Notes: generated by a model not told the origin, from the letters alone. Positions 25,749 through 33,420 are shown, counted from the first letter of the stretch. The stretch: 41,793 bases of DNA from an uncultured Clostridiaceae bacterium (GCA_949902805.1 CATLDI010000009.1:1-41793); one strand, 5' to 3'. A program made the numbers and translations.

Positions 25749-26522
25749 TTATTTTATATTAATTCTTTGTATAGATTTTACTCGACAATCTTTATCATTT
25801 ATGTCAAAAATACAACCATTAAACATACAGCTTCCTTCTGCTAGTTTGTATCTTTCTGGAAGTGATGTTACAAATCTTTTTACTGATGCTCCTACATCCA
25901 TTCCTATTACTGAATTTATAGGACCTGTCATTCCAATATCTGAAATAAAGCCTGTTCCTTTATTTGTTATTTCTTCATCTGCTGTTTGTACATGTGTATG
26001 TGTTCCAAAAATGGCTGTTACTCTACCATCTAAATAATATTTCATTGCTATTTTTTCTGCTGATGCTTCTGCATGGAAATCTATTATTATTATATCTGCC
26101 TTGCCTTTTACTTCTTCTATAATATCATCCGCTTTTGTAAATGGGTTATCTGATTGTACTCCCATTTCTGTTCTACCTATTAAATTTATAACACATATTT
26201 TTTTATTTTTACATTCATATATGTTATAACCTTTTCCTACTACTCCTCTTGAATAATTTGCTGGTCTTAAAAGCCTCTCATCATCTATGAATGTAAATAT
26301 ATCTTTTTTTCCCCAAGTGTGATTTCCCATTGTTATAGCATTAATATTTAATGCTTTTAAATTATTAAATATTTGAGTTGTAATTCCCATTCCCCCTGCT
26401 GAATTTTCCGCATTTACTATTACAAAATCTATATTATTTTCTTTTCTAAAATTAGGTAAAATTCCTCTTAATTTTTTTACTCCACTTTCCCCTACTAAAT
26501 CTCCTACTGCTAATATTCTCAT
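25749..26522 (-). CDS. ymdB: YmdB-family metallophosphoesterase (2',3'-cAMP phosphodiesterase)
   Basis: Protein of 257 aa (TIGR00282 type). Metal-binding motifs: GDLVGESG (7-14), VIVNAENSAGG, MGNHTWGKKD, DFHAEASAEK and FGTHTHVQTADEEI. YmdB hydrolyses 2',3'-cyclic nucleotides and in Bacillus affects biofilm versus motility decisions. The start ATG at 26522 has AGAGAGG. A promoter TTTACA-18-TATAAT (26545-26574) precedes it. In many Clostridia the order is recA-rny-ymdB-spoVS. Here no rny is present between recA and this gene. Confidence 0.93.
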   Translation of the reverse strand: MRILAVGDLVGESGVKKLRGILPNFRKENNIDFVIVNAENSAGGMGITTQIFNNLKALNINAITMGNHTWGKKDIFTFIDDERLLRPANYSRGVVGKGYNIYECKNKKICVINLIGRTEMGVQSDNPFTKADDIIEEVKGKADIIIIDFHAEASAEKIAMKYYLDGRVTAIFGTHTHVQTADEEITNKGTGFISDIGMTGPINSVIGMDVGASVKRFVTSLPERYKLAEGSCMFNGCIFDINDKDCRVKSIQRINIK

Positions 26523-26544
26523 ATGTTACCTCTCTTTCGTTTCT

Positions 26545-26574
26545 ATTATAATACTAATTGTAGTTATTTGTAAA
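26545..26574 (-). promoter_or_regulatory. Promoter of ymdB-spoVS
   Basis: TTTACA (26569-26574) and TATAAT (26545-26550), 18-base spacing, minus strand. Confidence 0.5.
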
Positions 26575-26640
26575 TGTTTTGTGAATATTTTTACATAGCT
26601 TGTATATAATTTTATTAAAATAAATTTATGGAGGTTGCAA

Positions 26641-26814
26641 ATGAATATCGAAAGAGCTAATCAAATTATAAGAAATAAGGAAATTTTAAATATATATTAT
26701 GATGATAGACCCGTTTGGATTCAAGAGTTAAATAATAATGTTGCTAAAATTGGTTTTTTAGATGGTCAAGCTGAAAAAGATGTGTTTGTGGAAGAATTGT
26801 ATGAGATCGATTAA
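26641..26814 (+). CDS. sspH: Small acid-soluble spore protein, SspH family
   Basis: Protein of 57 aa starting MNIERANQIIRNKEILNIYY, then DDRPVWIQELNNNVAKIGF and an acidic end. This is the H-type SASP layout (start MNI.RA..I, then PV.I..). Such proteins are packed in the spore core and are made in the forespore under sigma-G. The ATG at 26641 has TGGAGG 7 bases upstream. A TGAATA at about 26581 followed by TATATAA resembles a sigma-G promoter weakly. It is divergent from ymdB. Confidence 0.85.
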   Translation: MNIERANQIIRNKEILNIYYDDRPVWIQELNNNVAKIGFLDGQAEKDVFVEELYEID

Positions 26815-26826
26815 TATTTGATTTTT

Positions 26827-26866
26827 AAGGAACGTGTTATTTTTCTAAAATATCATGTTCCTTTCT
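26827..26866 (+). terminator. Likely terminator of sspH
   Basis: AAGGAACGTG and CATGTTCCTT form an imperfect stem around an AT-rich loop, just beyond the sspH stop. Confidence 0.45.
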
Positions 26867-26932
26867 TAGATAATTGAAATTTTTGTATATTTTTATAAAT
26901 TTTGTCAATTATAATATTAGGTGGTGATTATA

Positions 26933-27106
26933 ATGACAAGTAAAGAACTTTTATATATTGAGGATGCTTTAGGGCATGAAAATTTCATGAAATCATGTAG
27001 CATGAAAACAGCTAATCAATTAACAGATGTAAATTTTTCTAATTATATGAAAGATTTAGAGAAAGAACACACAGAATTATTTAACAAATTTTTGAATTTA
27101 TTATAG
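26933..27106 (+). CDS. Coat-F-like small spore protein 1
   Basis: Protein of 57 aa: LYIEDALGHENFMKSCS, then LTDVNFSNYMKDLEKEHTELF and NKFLNLL. This resembles the short partner proteins related to spore coat protein CotF in Clostridia (pattern ED.L.HE.FM...C, then HTELFN.FL). An upstream in-frame ATG at 26921 exists, but AGGTGGTG sits 6 bases before 26933, which I take as the start. Only 9 bases separate it from the next, related gene. Confidence 0.75.
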   Translation: MTSKELLYIEDALGHENFMKSCSMKTANQLTDVNFSNYMKDLEKEHTELFNKFLNLL

Positions 27107-27115
27107 GAGGTTATT

Positions 27116-27361
27116 ATGGAAGATAAAGATTTAATGGAAAAAGAATTATTAATTATTAAAGGCGTATGTGATTTATATCTTCATGGAACTATTGAATCTT
27201 CTACTGCTGAAATACACTGTGCTTTTAAAGAGGCTTTAAATAAATCATTAGATATTCAAAATAAAATATATAATTTAATGGCTGAAAAAGGGTGGTATAA
27301 GACCGAAACAGTTGAACAAACTAAAATTGATACTGTAAAGCAAAAGTTTGTAGCACAATAA
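27116..27361 (+). CDS. Coat-F-family spore protein 2
   Basis: Protein of 81 aa with the coat F domain pattern: MEKELLIIKGVCDLYLHG, STAEIHCAFKEALNKSLDIQ and the conserved IYNLMAEKGWY. CotF-type proteins are spore coat or inner-coat components. The start ATG at 27116 has ATAGGAGG. It is co-transcribed with the gene before it and ends in a strong terminator (27374-27410). It is the last clearly chromosomal gene before the mobile region. Confidence 0.8.
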   Translation: MEDKDLMEKELLIIKGVCDLYLHGTIESSTAEIHCAFKEALNKSLDIQNKIYNLMAEKGWYKTETVEQTKIDTVKQKFVAQ

Positions 27362-27373
27362 TTTGTACTTAAG

Positions 27374-27410
27374 CAAAATAGAAGTCTCTTATTCTGAGAC
27401 TTCTATTTTG
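27374..27410. terminator. Bidirectional terminator between coat gene 2 and recombinase 1
   Basis: Perfect 15-bp arms CAAAATAGAAGTCTC (27374-27388) and GAGACTTCTATTTTG (27396-27410), 7-base loop. Confidence 0.85.
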
Positions 27411-27431
27411 TGTTGCATAATTTTAAAATAG

Positions 27432-29165
27432 TTATGCATTCCACATGTGTTGTTGCTCTCTTGTTGCAGTATTATTTGAATGTTGTTTATCGCTCATAGC
27501 AGTATTTTTTATCGCTTGCTTATCGCTCATATTTGTAAAGTTATCTTTGCAATTTATTTCTGTTCCATTTTTACAAATAAACCTTATTGTATATGGATTT
27601 ATTGTTCCATCTTCTAATGTTTCGCCTATTACTACTTTATCTATTAAATATTCAAACACATCTTTATCAAACTTTGGCATTATATCTATATTTTTAAATA
27701 AACTTTTAAACTTATTTAATCTTAGTTTAATGCTTTCTGTTCTATTAGTTTCTTTTAGTAGACTTTCAATTTTATTTTCTATTTTAAGTAAGTCTACATT
27801 TAAGTTATCAAATTTTTCTGTATATTGCTCTTTATTTATTTTACCTTCTAAATTTAGTTCTAATAGATTAGCAAGTTTCTTATTTGTTTTTTCTTTGTTA
27901 TTTTCTAATTTAGTTACTATTGTTTCTGTTGTATTTTCTTTTAAGATATTTTCTATTTTTTCTAAAAAATTCTCTACTACTTTTCTGTTATCATTACAGA
28001 GTATTCTATATCCTTGTACAAAACAATCTTCTAGTATTTCTTCTGGAATTGCTTTACAATGTGGACATTCTTCTTTTCCATGTTTTGCTCTTTTTATACA
28101 TTGCCATACTGCTTTTGCACAATTTCTATTTGCATTCCAATTTCTTCTAGTTAATAAACTACCACAGAATCCACAATATAATTTACTACTAAAAGGATAT
28201 TTCTTGCTATAGTTATCATTTCTTCTTCCTGTTTCTCTGTTACCTGCTCTTCTTGTTCTTATTTCTTGTACTCTATCAAATAGTTCTTTACTAATAATTG
28301 GCTCATGATGTTCTTTTAAATAATGCTTGTTTACTTCTCCTAGATTACTTAATCTCTTATGTGATATTGGATCTATTGTAAATGTTTTTCCCATTAACAC
28401 ATCTCCAATATATTTTTCATTTTTTAAGATTCCTCTTATGGTTGATTCGCACCATTTTGTTCCACCTTTTGGAGTTTTTATTCCTTTTTCTGTTAGTTCT
28501 TTTGCTATTGTACTTGATCCAACTCCTTCTACATATCTTTCAAACATATATCTTACAATTTCTACTTCATCTTGATTTATTGTTATTTCTTTTGTTTCAA
28601 GGTTGTAATTATAGCCATAACAACCATTATATCCAATCAACTCTCCTCTGTCTTTTTTCATTTTTAATCCTAATAGAACATGTGAAGATATATTCTCGCT
28701 TTCTTGTTGTGCCATTGCACTTAATAATGTTAACACTAATTCTCCTTGACCTGAACCTGTATTGATATTTTCTTCTTCAAATAGTATTGCAACGTTTTTC
28801 TCTTTTAGCATTCTTACATATTTTAAAGTATCTAATGTGTTTCTAGCAAATCTTGATATGGATTTTGTTAGTATCATGTCAATTTTACCTTCCATTGAGT
28901 CTTGTATCATTTTCATAAAGTTTGTTCTTTTAAAATCTAAAGTTCCACTTATAGCTTCATCCGCATATATTCCTGCAAATTGCCATTCTGATTTACTATT
29001 TATTTTTTCATCATAATACTTTAATTGTGATTGATAACTATTTAATTGTTCTTCGTTGTCTGTGCTTACTCTACAATAGGCACATACTCTTAGTCTTTCT
29101 TTAATAGTCGTACCTGTTACTCTGTTAATTCTTCCGTTTGTTTTCTCTATGACTTGAATTTCCAT
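27432..29165 (-). CDS. Large serine recombinase 1 (integrase of the first mobile unit)
   Basis: Protein of 577 aa. The resolvase-type catalytic domain has AYCRVSTDNEEQ with the nucleophile Ser34, and SRFARNTLDTLKYVRMLKE. A recombinase domain follows (GIKTPKGGTKWCESTIRGI, NEKYIGDVLMGKTF), a zinc ribbon with CGFCGS and CPHCKA, and a coiled coil near 430-490. It would cut and rejoin attachment sites to integrate or excise the element. The start ATG at 29165 has TGGAGG. The last about 35 residues are an odd Asn/Gln-rich tail with two copies of MSDKQ...NTA. The stop codon lies in the candidate attachment site. Confidence 0.93.
   Translation of the reverse strand: MEIQVIEKTNGRINRVTGTTIKERLRVCAYCRVSTDNEEQLNSYQSQLKYYDEKINSKSEWQFAGIYADEAISGTLDFKRTNFMKMIQDSMEGKIDMILTKSISRFARNTLDTLKYVRMLKEKNVAILFEEENINTGSGQGELVLTLLSAMAQQESENISSHVLLGLKMKKDRGELIGYNGCYGYNYNLETKEITINQDEVEIVRYMFERYVEGVGSSTIAKELTEKGIKTPKGGTKWCESTIRGILKNEKYIGDVLMGKTFTIDPISHKRLSNLGEVNKHYLKEHHEPIISKELFDRVQEIRTRRAGNRETGRRNDNYSKKYPFSSKLYCGFCGSLLTRRNWNANRNCAKAVWQCIKRAKHGKEECPHCKAIPEEILEDCFVQGYRILCNDNRKVVENFLEKIENILKENTTETIVTKLENNKEKTNKKLANLLELNLEGKINKEQYTEKFDNLNVDLLKIENKIESLLKETNRTESIKLRLNKFKSLFKNIDIMPKFDKDVFEYLIDKVVIGETLEDGTINPYTIRFICKNGTEINCKDNFTNMSDKQAIKNTAMSDKQHSNNTATREQQHMWNA
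27437..27454. other. Candidate attachment-site core 1
   Basis: CATTCCACATGTGTTGTT at the 3' end of recombinase 1 resembles CATTCCACGTGTGTGGTG at 33702-33719, just past recombinase 2. The two share 15 of 18 positions. Large serine recombinase genes usually lie beside an att site. The role is inferred. Confidence 0.4.
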
Positions 29166-29237
29166 CTAAACCTCCATTCCGCCTAGAGATAAAACTTAAT
29201 AATTTTATATCATTTTTAGGCAAAAAGTAAATTAAAT

Positions 29238-29414
29238 TTATAAAAGTTTGTAATCTTTTAAGATTTTTCTTTTTATTTCAATATACTCCGCTTCTGCTAT
29301 TAAGTTTTTTCTAAACAAATCATTTAAGAGTGATAATTCCATACTACAATTTAGAATAGTATTATCTTTTAAGTCACTAGAGTTGTTAACTTCAATATTA
29401 TAATCATGTAGCAT
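29238..29414 (-). CDS. Small SHOCT-like ORF upstream of recombinase 1, 58 aa
   Basis: Protein starts MLHDYNIEVNNSSDLKDN and ends in SLLNDLFRKNLIAEAEYIEI then KRKILKDYKLL. The C-terminal L..L...N.I.E.EY...K.KI.KD pattern is like the short SHOCT helical motif and resembles the end of the small ORF upstream of recombinase 2 (35643-35807). The ATG at 29414 has AAAAGGAG. It is probably co-transcribed with recombinase 1 72 bases downstream. It may act as a directionality or regulatory factor, but that is only inferred from position. Confidence 0.65.
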   Translation of the reverse strand: MLHDYNIEVNNSSDLKDNTILNCSMELSLLNDLFRKNLIAEAEYIEIKRKILKDYKLL

Positions 29415-29438
29415 GAAATTGCTCCTTTTCTTTAAATT

Positions 29439-29505
29439 TGAAAAAGAAAAAAGAGCTAAGAAAAATTAGTTTTAAATTTTAACTTTTCTTGCTCTCACTT
29501 TTTCA
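29439..29505 (-). promoter_or_regulatory. Long leader hairpin upstream of the small ORF / recombinase 1
   Basis: Segments TGAAAAAG, AGAGC and AAGAAAA (29439-29465) pair in order with TTTTCTT, GCTCT and CTTTTTCA (29483-29505), giving an interrupted stem of about 20 bp. It lies in the 5' leader and could attenuate recombinase expression. Confidence 0.5.
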
Positions 29506-29597
29506 TGCTACCATTATATTATCGTGTTTTTGTAAAATCAATTCCCTTTTATTCCCTCTTTTCTATTTTTGATATAATTTCCATATATAATTTTATA

Positions 29598-29699
29598 AGT
29601 ACACTAAGTGAACTAATAGTTGAATAATCTAAAACTGCAAGTACACTTGGTGAACTAAATCTAAAATGTTTTATTAAATTCGAGTACACTCGGTGAACT
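29598..29699. promoter_or_regulatory. Three direct operator-like repeats AGTACACTNNGTGAACT
   Basis: 17-bp sites at 29598-29614, 29640-29656 and 29683-29699. Each is an imperfect palindrome (AGTACAC-N3-GTGAACT). Centres are 42 and 43 bases apart, about four DNA turns, so all lie on one face of the helix. A fourth, related site (AGTTCACCAAGTGAAT) is at 29778-29793. A repressor, ParB-like or replication protein could bind. No cognate protein can be assigned. Confidence 0.7.
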
Positions 29700-29706
29700 T
29701 TTGTCT

Positions 29707-29747
29707 AAAAAGAGTGAACTTTTTCCAATTTTTAGTTCACTCTTTTT
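29707..29747. terminator. Bidirectional hairpin terminator with the operator half-site in its arms
   Basis: Arms AAAAAGAGTGAACT (29707-29720) and AGTTCACTCTTTTT (29734-29747). The AGTGAACT/AGTTCACT part repeats the half-site of the neighbouring operator array. Confidence 0.75.
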
Positions 29748-29751
29748 AATT

Positions 29752-29919
29752 TTAACGAAGAATAGCGGGTTTGAGCCAGTTCACCAAGTGAATTTCTACA
29801 TCATATTTGCTTAAAATTTTTGTTTCTTTATTAAATCTTGAAGGCTTGACCTTCAATGTGTATAGGCGATATGTTAATACCGCTTTCCTGCCCTCATTTC
29901 TAATGAGGTATTTAGAGTT
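29752..29919 (-). other. Unstarted open frame of about 55 codons
   Basis: The minus strand is open from 29919 to the TAA at 29752-29754 (contains KYLIRNEGRKAVLTYRLYTL and HLVNWLKPAILR). No start codon with ribosome site is seen, and it runs through the fourth operator-like site. It could be a remnant of mobile-element coding DNA or chance. Confidence 0.25.
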
Positions 29920-29982
29920 TTAATAGTGCTTATGTCTACTTGATTAAATATACTTATCCTTAAATCCTCTTAGTTGAAAAAG

Positions 29983-30060
29983 AATGTGCTTTTAAAATTA
30001 AGTCAAGGTTGCGCGATAGCACATTCATTTTAACCTTGACTTGATTTTGTAAAGCACATT
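29983..30060 (-). terminator. Large hairpin downstream of the cargo operon
   Basis: Arms AATGTGCTTT...AAGTCAAGGTT (29983-30010) and AACCTTGACTT...AAAGCACATT (30032-30060) form a stem of more than 20 bp, with a loop that again contains AGCACATT. On the minus strand it follows the last cargo gene and is followed by CTTTTTC. It fits a strong terminator or RNA stabiliser. Confidence 0.6.
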
Positions 30061-30098
30061 AAAATTTATGTATAGGATTTGATTATATAAGTCTCTCT

Positions 30099-30590
30099 CT
30101 AATTATAAAATTGCCAATCTAAAAAACTACTAATATGCCACGATTCTATCCCTTTTCTTTCTGCTTCCCTTAAATACTTTATAACATCATCTATGTATAT
30201 AACATCTTCTAAATCTATATTTGCATTTTTGCAATATTCTATAATACAGTCAGCTTTTGAAAAACTTTCAAAAACTAATAATCTTTCTTCAATCATTGGA
30301 TAATATTTATCCAACCATATATTTTTATCATCTATTTCCTTTTGATTTTGACAATGCCCCATAATAATATTTTTATTTACATCACATTCGTTTAATACTT
30401 TTTTCATAAGTAATGATGGTTTTCTTTCTAAAAATATACCTTCATATATTTCTTTTACGGACATTCCATTATCTGTTCCGTCTGGATCTGCTATATGCCC
30501 ATTAAATCTATAAGCTGCTAAAGTTCCATCAATATCCCAAAATATGTATTTATTTTCTAAATCTTTCTTTGTAACCATATCTCTACGCAT
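30099..30590 (-). CDS. HAD-family hydrolase (last gene of cargo operon)
   Basis: Protein of 163 aa with HAD motif I FWDIDGTLAAY (nucleophile Asp19, Asp21) and a late motif IV YIDDV (Asp134, Asp135). HAD enzymes usually remove phosphate from small molecules via an aspartyl-phosphate. The small size and no large cap suggest a short-cap phosphatase; the substrate is unknown. The ATG at 30590 overlaps the Nudix stop by 8 bases (ATGCGTAG), so translation is coupled. An in-frame ATG 4 codons later is an alternative start. Confidence 0.8.
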   Translation of the reverse strand: MRRDMVTKKDLENKYIFWDIDGTLAAYRFNGHIADPDGTDNGMSVKEIYEGIFLERKPSLLMKKVLNECDVNKNIIMGHCQNQKEIDDKNIWLDKYYPMIEERLLVFESFSKADCIIEYCKNANIDLEDVIYIDDVIKYLREAERKGIESWHISSFLDWQFYN

Positions 30591-31035
30591 AAAACTTTCC
30601 CTGCTTCCTTTCCTGTATAAATCTTTCCATAATATATCTTTGCCATTTCCTAAACATTTTGCTTACATATTCTTCTGGTTCTACCCATAATACAGTATGA
30701 TCCTTTTCAATTGGTTCTGTTATCTTTTCATCAAATTCTGCAATATAAACATAAGCCTCTACATCTAAAAAACCTTTATCTTCTGCATATATATAAGAAC
30801 CTACTTCATCAAATTTTTTTATATTTTTAATTGTATATCCTGATTCTTCAATTAGTTCTCTTTTTAAAGCATCTAATTGTGTTTCTCCTTTTTCTATACC
30901 GCCACCCAAGTAAAAATAATCTTCTCCATCAGTTACAATCCCTACTTTATCATCATTTTTGTTTATAATAATTGCATATGCTCCTGGTCTTTTTCTATAT
31001 TGTATATTTTCTTTTTTGTTTCCTACATATTTCAT
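30583..31035 (-). CDS. Nudix hydrolase
   Basis: Protein of 150 aa. A complete Nudix box GGGIEKGETQLDALKRELIE followed by ESGY lies at residues 44-67 (G-x5-E-x7-RE-U-x-EE-x-G-U satisfied). Nudix enzymes split nucleoside diphosphates linked to another group (NTPs, ADP-ribose, nucleotide sugars and others). Which one cannot be told here. It follows the 2H phosphoesterase by 26 bases and overlaps the next HAD gene. Confidence 0.9.
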   Translation of the reverse strand: MKYVGNKKENIQYRKRPGAYAIIINKNDDKVGIVTDGEDYFYLGGGIEKGETQLDALKRELIEESGYTIKNIKKFDEVGSYIYAEDKGFLDVEAYVYIAEFDEKITEPIEKDHTVLWVEPEEYVSKMFRKWQRYIMERFIQERKQGKFYA

Positions 31036-31061
31036 CTTTTATTTATCTCCTATTTTCTTTG

Positions 31062-31607
31062 TTATTTCTTATTTAGGTTAATTTTCTTTATCATATCTCC
31101 TGGATAGTCAAATAATGCTACAGTATTAAATTCTAAAAAGAAAGGTTTAAAGTTTTCTTTTAATGTTTTTTGTAAATCTAAAATTTTATTATAATCTTTA
31201 TCAATATCTAAAGTCATATGAAAAGTAAAATCATCTGGATTATATTTTTCTTTTGGAAATTCTCTATAAAATATTTTTTGCAATTCCTTAATTTGTTGAT
31301 TTTCTTCTATTGATAAGTATAAACAATAGCTATTATGTTTTGCATTCATAATTTTTATATCATTTACTTTTAATTGTATTTTGTCAATATTTATACTTTC
31401 TGCTATTTTTAATATTTCATCTTGATTTTCCTTATTAGTAGCAAAAATAGTAAAATGATATGGTAAATTATCTATTTCATATCTTTTTTCATCATTAATT
31501 CCATATGGTACTTTACAAGTATTTTCTTTGATATTACTCATTAATTGTTTTACTTTGTTAATTTCATTTTTTTCTATAAAACTTATTAAAGTTATTCTCT
31601 TACTCAT
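31062..31607 (-). CDS. 2H phosphoesterase (2'-5' RNA ligase-like)
   Basis: Protein of 181 aa with both His-x-Thr motifs: YHFTIFA (His51) and FHMTLDI (His130), at the spacing expected for LigT/CPDase-type 2H enzymes. Known members open 2',3'- or 1'',2''-cyclic phosphates or join RNA ends. The gene starts inside the MFS stop (8-base overlap). Within this operon it is the enzyme most suggestive of cyclic nucleotide or RNA end processing. Confidence 0.85.
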   Translation of the reverse strand: MSKRITLISFIEKNEINKVKQLMSNIKENTCKVPYGINDEKRYEIDNLPYHFTIFATNKENQDEILKIAESINIDKIQLKVNDIKIMNAKHNSYCLYLSIEENQQIKELQKIFYREFPKEKYNPDDFTFHMTLDIDKDYNKILDLQKTLKENFKPFFLEFNTVALFDYPGDMIKKINLNKK

Positions 31608-32784
31608 TTTGTATTTTTTCCACCCTTCTTAAATGAATTAAATAATATGCTAGTCCTATTTGAAAAATCATAAATATTGCAGATAATCCAAACATATATT
31701 TAAGTCCCATTTCGTACATTACTCCACAGAAAAATACTCCTATTGCTTCGCCTAAAAATCTTATTATATATCTTATATTAGCAAATGATAATTGGTGCTC
31801 ATTTTTAATACGATTTATATACACTCCATCACATATATTTTCATATGCAGTTGAAATAAGGAGTGACCATGTTATTGCTATTAGAATTACATTTAAGTTG
31901 TTAGATATAAAAGCAATTACATATCCTATAAATCTGATTCCAAACTTTATTGTTATTGTTAAATAATCATTTTTAGGTGTTAAATATTTAAGTGCTAATA
32001 TCCCTATTCCATCTGCAATTAGTCCAATAACTAATAAATAATTAGTTGCAACATTATCAGAAAAAGTAAAATAATTAGTTAATGTTAGCATCTTTAATCC
32101 TAAAGCTGTTGACATTGCTATTGTTCCTATAAACATATCTAATAAATATAATGACAATATTTTACTTTTAAAAATGTATTTTAACATTGAATCTTTTTTA
32201 TTTTGTCTTTCTTCTATGTGATTAATTTTTATGTTCATCATAGTAATTATTGAAATTACTAAAAATATATTTGATATGATTAAGCAAATATTATAGTTTA
32301 CAAATACTCCTGCAATACTTTTTCCTATAAATATTCCACCAAATAAAATGCCTATATCTCTAAATAAATATTCTGTTAATTTTCTTTTACTGTATATTGT
32401 ATCACTCTTTACTATGGTAGTTATTAGTGGATATATACTTGTTATTATTATATATTCCATTATTATATCTATTACTATGCTTAGATTTATTAATTCTGTT
32501 TGGCTTGTTCCATTCAAATAATATAATACTAACATATTAATAAATTTTGTAATTAAAATAAAGGTTAGTGTTTTCTTTAATTTATTCAATGTAACATATT
32601 TCACAATTAAAGCTATTCCTATAACACTTATAAAAGTTCCTATACTTATAATATTGCTTATCTGTGTTATAGAAAAGTTATTATCTTGTAACCAAAGTTG
32701 TCTAAAATTCCCCCATAGTCCAATTGATATACTAAAAAATGCTAACATCATTAGTATCTTATTTTCATCTTTTATCTTTTTCAT
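31600..32784 (-). CDS. MFS-type transporter
   Basis: Protein of 394 aa with about 12 hydrophobic helices (first: ILMMLAFFSISIGLWGNF). A charged loop after the fourth helix (IVKSDTIYSKRKLTEYLFRD) and a central cytoplasmic loop near 190-205 (INHIEERQNKKDS) fit a major-facilitator permease of 2x6 helices. The substrate is unknown. It overlaps the upstream nucleotidase-like gene by 4 bases (ATGA) and the 2H gene by 8, so it belongs to one translationally coupled operon. It may import a precursor or export a product of the enzymes. Confidence 0.8.
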   Translation of the reverse strand: MKKIKDENKILMMLAFFSISIGLWGNFRQLWLQDNNFSITQISNIISIGTFISVIGIALIVKYVTLNKLKKTLTFILITKFINMLVLYYLNGTSQTELINLSIVIDIIMEYIIITSIYPLITTIVKSDTIYSKRKLTEYLFRDIGILFGGIFIGKSIAGVFVNYNICLIISNIFLVISIITMMNIKINHIEERQNKKDSMLKYIFKSKILSLYLLDMFIGTIAMSTALGLKMLTLTNYFTFSDNVATNYLLVIGLIADGIGILALKYLTPKNDYLTITIKFGIRFIGYVIAFISNNLNVILIAITWSLLISTAYENICDGVYINRIKNEHQLSFANIRYIIRFLGEAIGVFFCGVMYEMGLKYMFGLSAIFMIFQIGLAYYLIHLRRVEKIQNE

Positions 32785-33377
32785 TTTGTTTCGTTTAATT
32801 CTCCTATATATTCATATATTTTAATCCAATCATTTAAATCTACTATATCTTTATTAGTGCAATTTTCATTGCTAATCCTTATTACTTTTATGCCTTGTTT
32901 TAAAACATCTAAACAATTATTTAATTGGTCGTCTATGAATAAATCAATGTTTTCATTTTTACATACTGTTCCTTTTTCTCTAGCATTTACTATTAATTTA
33001 TCATATTCTATATTATTTTTATCTAACCAATTTTTACTTAAAAGATATGGATCATCATGAAACTCACTATCTCTTGCTGTTATTATAATTATTTTGTGTC
33101 CATCTTTTCTTAATCTGTTAATTGTTTCTGTCGCATTTTCTCTAGGCTTTGCCATATTTGTTATTTCTTCTTGAATATTCTTTAAAAAATATTTTAGTTC
33201 TTCATAAGAAAATTGAAATTTCTTTTTGTATGTATCTCCATTGTTTTTTATATCTTCAAAAGGATTTTCTGCATTTTTAATATTCTTACCTAGTTTTATT
33301 GCATATTCATATGCTGCATTATTTAGTTCTTCTTGAACTTCTGTTATTGTATTGTCTATATCAATTCCTATATTCAC
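32781..33377 (-). CDS. HAD-family 5'-nucleotidase-like protein (first gene of cargo operon)
   Basis: Protein of 198 aa. Motif I GIDIDNTITE (Asp6, Asp8), motif II/III region IIITARDSEFHDDP near 97-110, and a late FIDDQ. This is closest to the C-type 5'(3')-deoxyribonucleotidase / NagD-related HAD group, which dephosphorylates nucleoside monophosphates. The GTG at 33377 has AAGGAG 7 bases upstream. A perfect palindrome (33401-33420) lies in the promoter. It leads the five-gene operon. Confidence 0.8.
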   Translation of the reverse strand: MNIGIDIDNTITEVQEELNNAAYEYAIKLGKNIKNAENPFEDIKNNGDTYKKKFQFSYEELKYFLKNIQEEITNMAKPRENATETINRLRKDGHKIIIITARDSEFHDDPYLLSKNWLDKNNIEYDKLIVNAREKGTVCKNENIDLFIDDQLNNCLDVLKQGIKVIRISNENCTNKDIVDLNDWIKIYEYIGELNETK

Positions 33378-33400
33378 TATTTACTCCTTATGATATTTAT

Positions 33401-33420
33401 TTATGGTTAATATACCATAA
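33401..33420 (-). promoter_or_regulatory. Palindromic operator candidate of the cargo operon
   Basis: TTATGGT-N6-ACCATAA, perfect 7-bp arms, about 25-45 bases upstream of the first cargo start codon and overlapping a possible -10 (TATATT). Suggests repression by a dimeric regulator. Confidence 0.5.
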
